Shown: one piece after another, positions 6,095 through 6,327 of the stretch
Position numbering within the stretch: the stretch's first letter is position 1
How the letters are laid out: the number at the start of each line of letters is the position of its first letter
The notes under the pieces: model-generated
Databases searched by the model: none
The model's input: the letters and a program-made list of their open reading frames with translations, nothing else
What the model was told of the DNA's origin: nothing
Origin: Oscillospiraceae bacterium
GTDB lineage: Bacteria; Bacillota; Clostridia; Oscillospirales; Ruminococcaceae
Assembly: GCA_017544185.1 (NCBI GenBank)
Contig: JAFYEQ010000298.1
Span: 1 to 6,327 of the forward strand
Length of the DNA stretch: 6,327 nucleotides
Direction of reading: 5' to 3'
Made by a program: the position numbers and the translations under genes

Positions 6095-6160
6095 GGGACC
6101 AACGGGTCTCCTACGGAGCCCTCGTGTCGGCCTACGGATCCGTCTATTCATCCCATCCCC
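6067..6160 (+). repeat. Dispersed repeat copy C, overlapping the CNNM gene end
   Basis: It holds heptamers GAGAGTT (6069-6075) and GAGAGTG (6076-6082), then GAGATCC. An 11-bp stem follows with arms CGTAGGGGACC (6090-6100) and GGTCTCCTACG (6105-6115) over an AACG loop, all paired with one G-U. Next are GGAGCCCTCGTGTCGGCC (6115-6132), the CGGATCCG palindrome, and a CATCCCATCCC tail. The TAG of the CNNM gene (6092-6094) lies inside the left arm. Against the reverse complement of copy B (4223-4288), 63 of 66 positions from 6067 to 6132 match without gaps. Confidence 0.88.
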
Positions 6161-6167
6161 TCTTACA

Positions 6168-6187
6168 TCCATAGGGCACATGGCCTC
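6168..6187 (+). repeat. Partial repeat unit
   Basis: CCATAGGGCACATGGCCTCT resembles the 20-nt unit CCGTAGGGGCACATGGTCTC seen in copy A, without the rest of the element. It is probably a fragment or remnant left between copies C and D. Confidence 0.4.
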
Positions 6188-6204
6188 TAATATATGGGGT
6201 CCAT

Positions 6205-6226
6205 GGGCGCACACGTAGGTGCGCCC
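6205..6226 (+). other. Perfect GC-rich hairpin between repeat copies
   Basis: GGGCGCAC (6205-6212) pairs fully with GTGCGCCC (6219-6226) over an ACGTAG loop. The loop and right flank read GTAGG and CCTAC, echoing the stem sequence of the dispersed repeat. No T run follows (CTACTGTAAGG). It may be another repeat type nested in this cluster or a 3'-end structure for the CNNM transcript. Confidence 0.55.
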
Positions 6227-6245
6227 CTACTGTAAGGAAACTTCC

Positions 6246-6327
6246 CCGTAGGGGCTGATGATCTCCGTAGGGGGCCAACGGGTCTCCTACGGAGCCCTCG
6301 TGTCGGCCCACGGATCCGCTCAAATAG
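6246..6327 (+). repeat. Dispersed repeat copy D (right end cut by window)
   Basis: A first unit CCGTAGGGGCTGATGATCT (6246-6264) is followed by the full hairpin. Its arms CTCCGTAGGGGGCC (6263-6276) and GGTCTCCTACGGAG (6281-6294) surround an AACG loop, giving 14 pairs of which two are G-U; this is the longest stem in the set. The CCCTCGTGTCGGCC block, CGGATCCG and CTCAAA follow, then the window ends. The 42-nt core 6267-6308 is identical to copy B on the opposite strand. Confidence 0.85.

Overview
The window reads as chromosomal DNA from a GC-rich Gram-positive gut Clostridia member, most likely Ruminococcus or a close Oscillospiraceae relative. This rests on strong AAGGAGG-type ribosome binding sites, GC-rich third codon positions, a fibronectin-III surface protein with an Asn-rich linker, and families of short dispersed intergenic repeats of a kind I recall from such genomes. 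No marker gene fixes the genus, so the assignment is inference.

Layout: all five real genes are on the + strand. (1) 1-843 is the 3' end of a protein with an Asn-rich linker and three tandem FnIII domains, followed by a strong hairpin. (2) 844-1189 has no gene but holds a heptamer array and two diverged copies of a dispersed repeat. (3) 1190-2803 encodes a secreted class-3-lipase-like serine hydrolase of 537 aa. (4) 2838-4160, only 34 nt downstream and with no obvious terminator between, encodes an M20 dipeptidase of the PepV/Sapep type with its metal-ligand set intact. (5) 4307-4714 encodes an unrecognised acidic 135-aa protein. (6) 4838-6094 encodes a CNNM/CorC-type membrane protein (DUF21, two CBS domains, CorC_HlyC domain). 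(7) 6095-6327 is a cluster of repeat elements running off the window.

The lipase-like gene and pepV probably share a transcript. The link between an extracellular hydrolase and a cytoplasmic dipeptidase suggests nutrient scavenging at most. The last two genes look like separate housekeeping or unknown functions.

The most notable content is non-coding. A repeat family is present in about five copies: GAGAGTT heptamers, then GATC, then a hairpin with an AACG loop, then a conserved CCCTCGTGTCGGCC block and a CGGATCCG palindrome. Two copies form a gapless 66-nt inverted repeat (63 of 66 identical by eye) bracketing genes 5 and 6. One of these overlaps the end of the CNNM gene and supplies its last codons and stop codon. 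Substitutions in the hairpin stem keep pairing (A-U to G-U, C-G to U-G) in only one orientation, which hints at an RNA-level structure. I see no phage, CRISPR, transposase, tRNA or rRNA.
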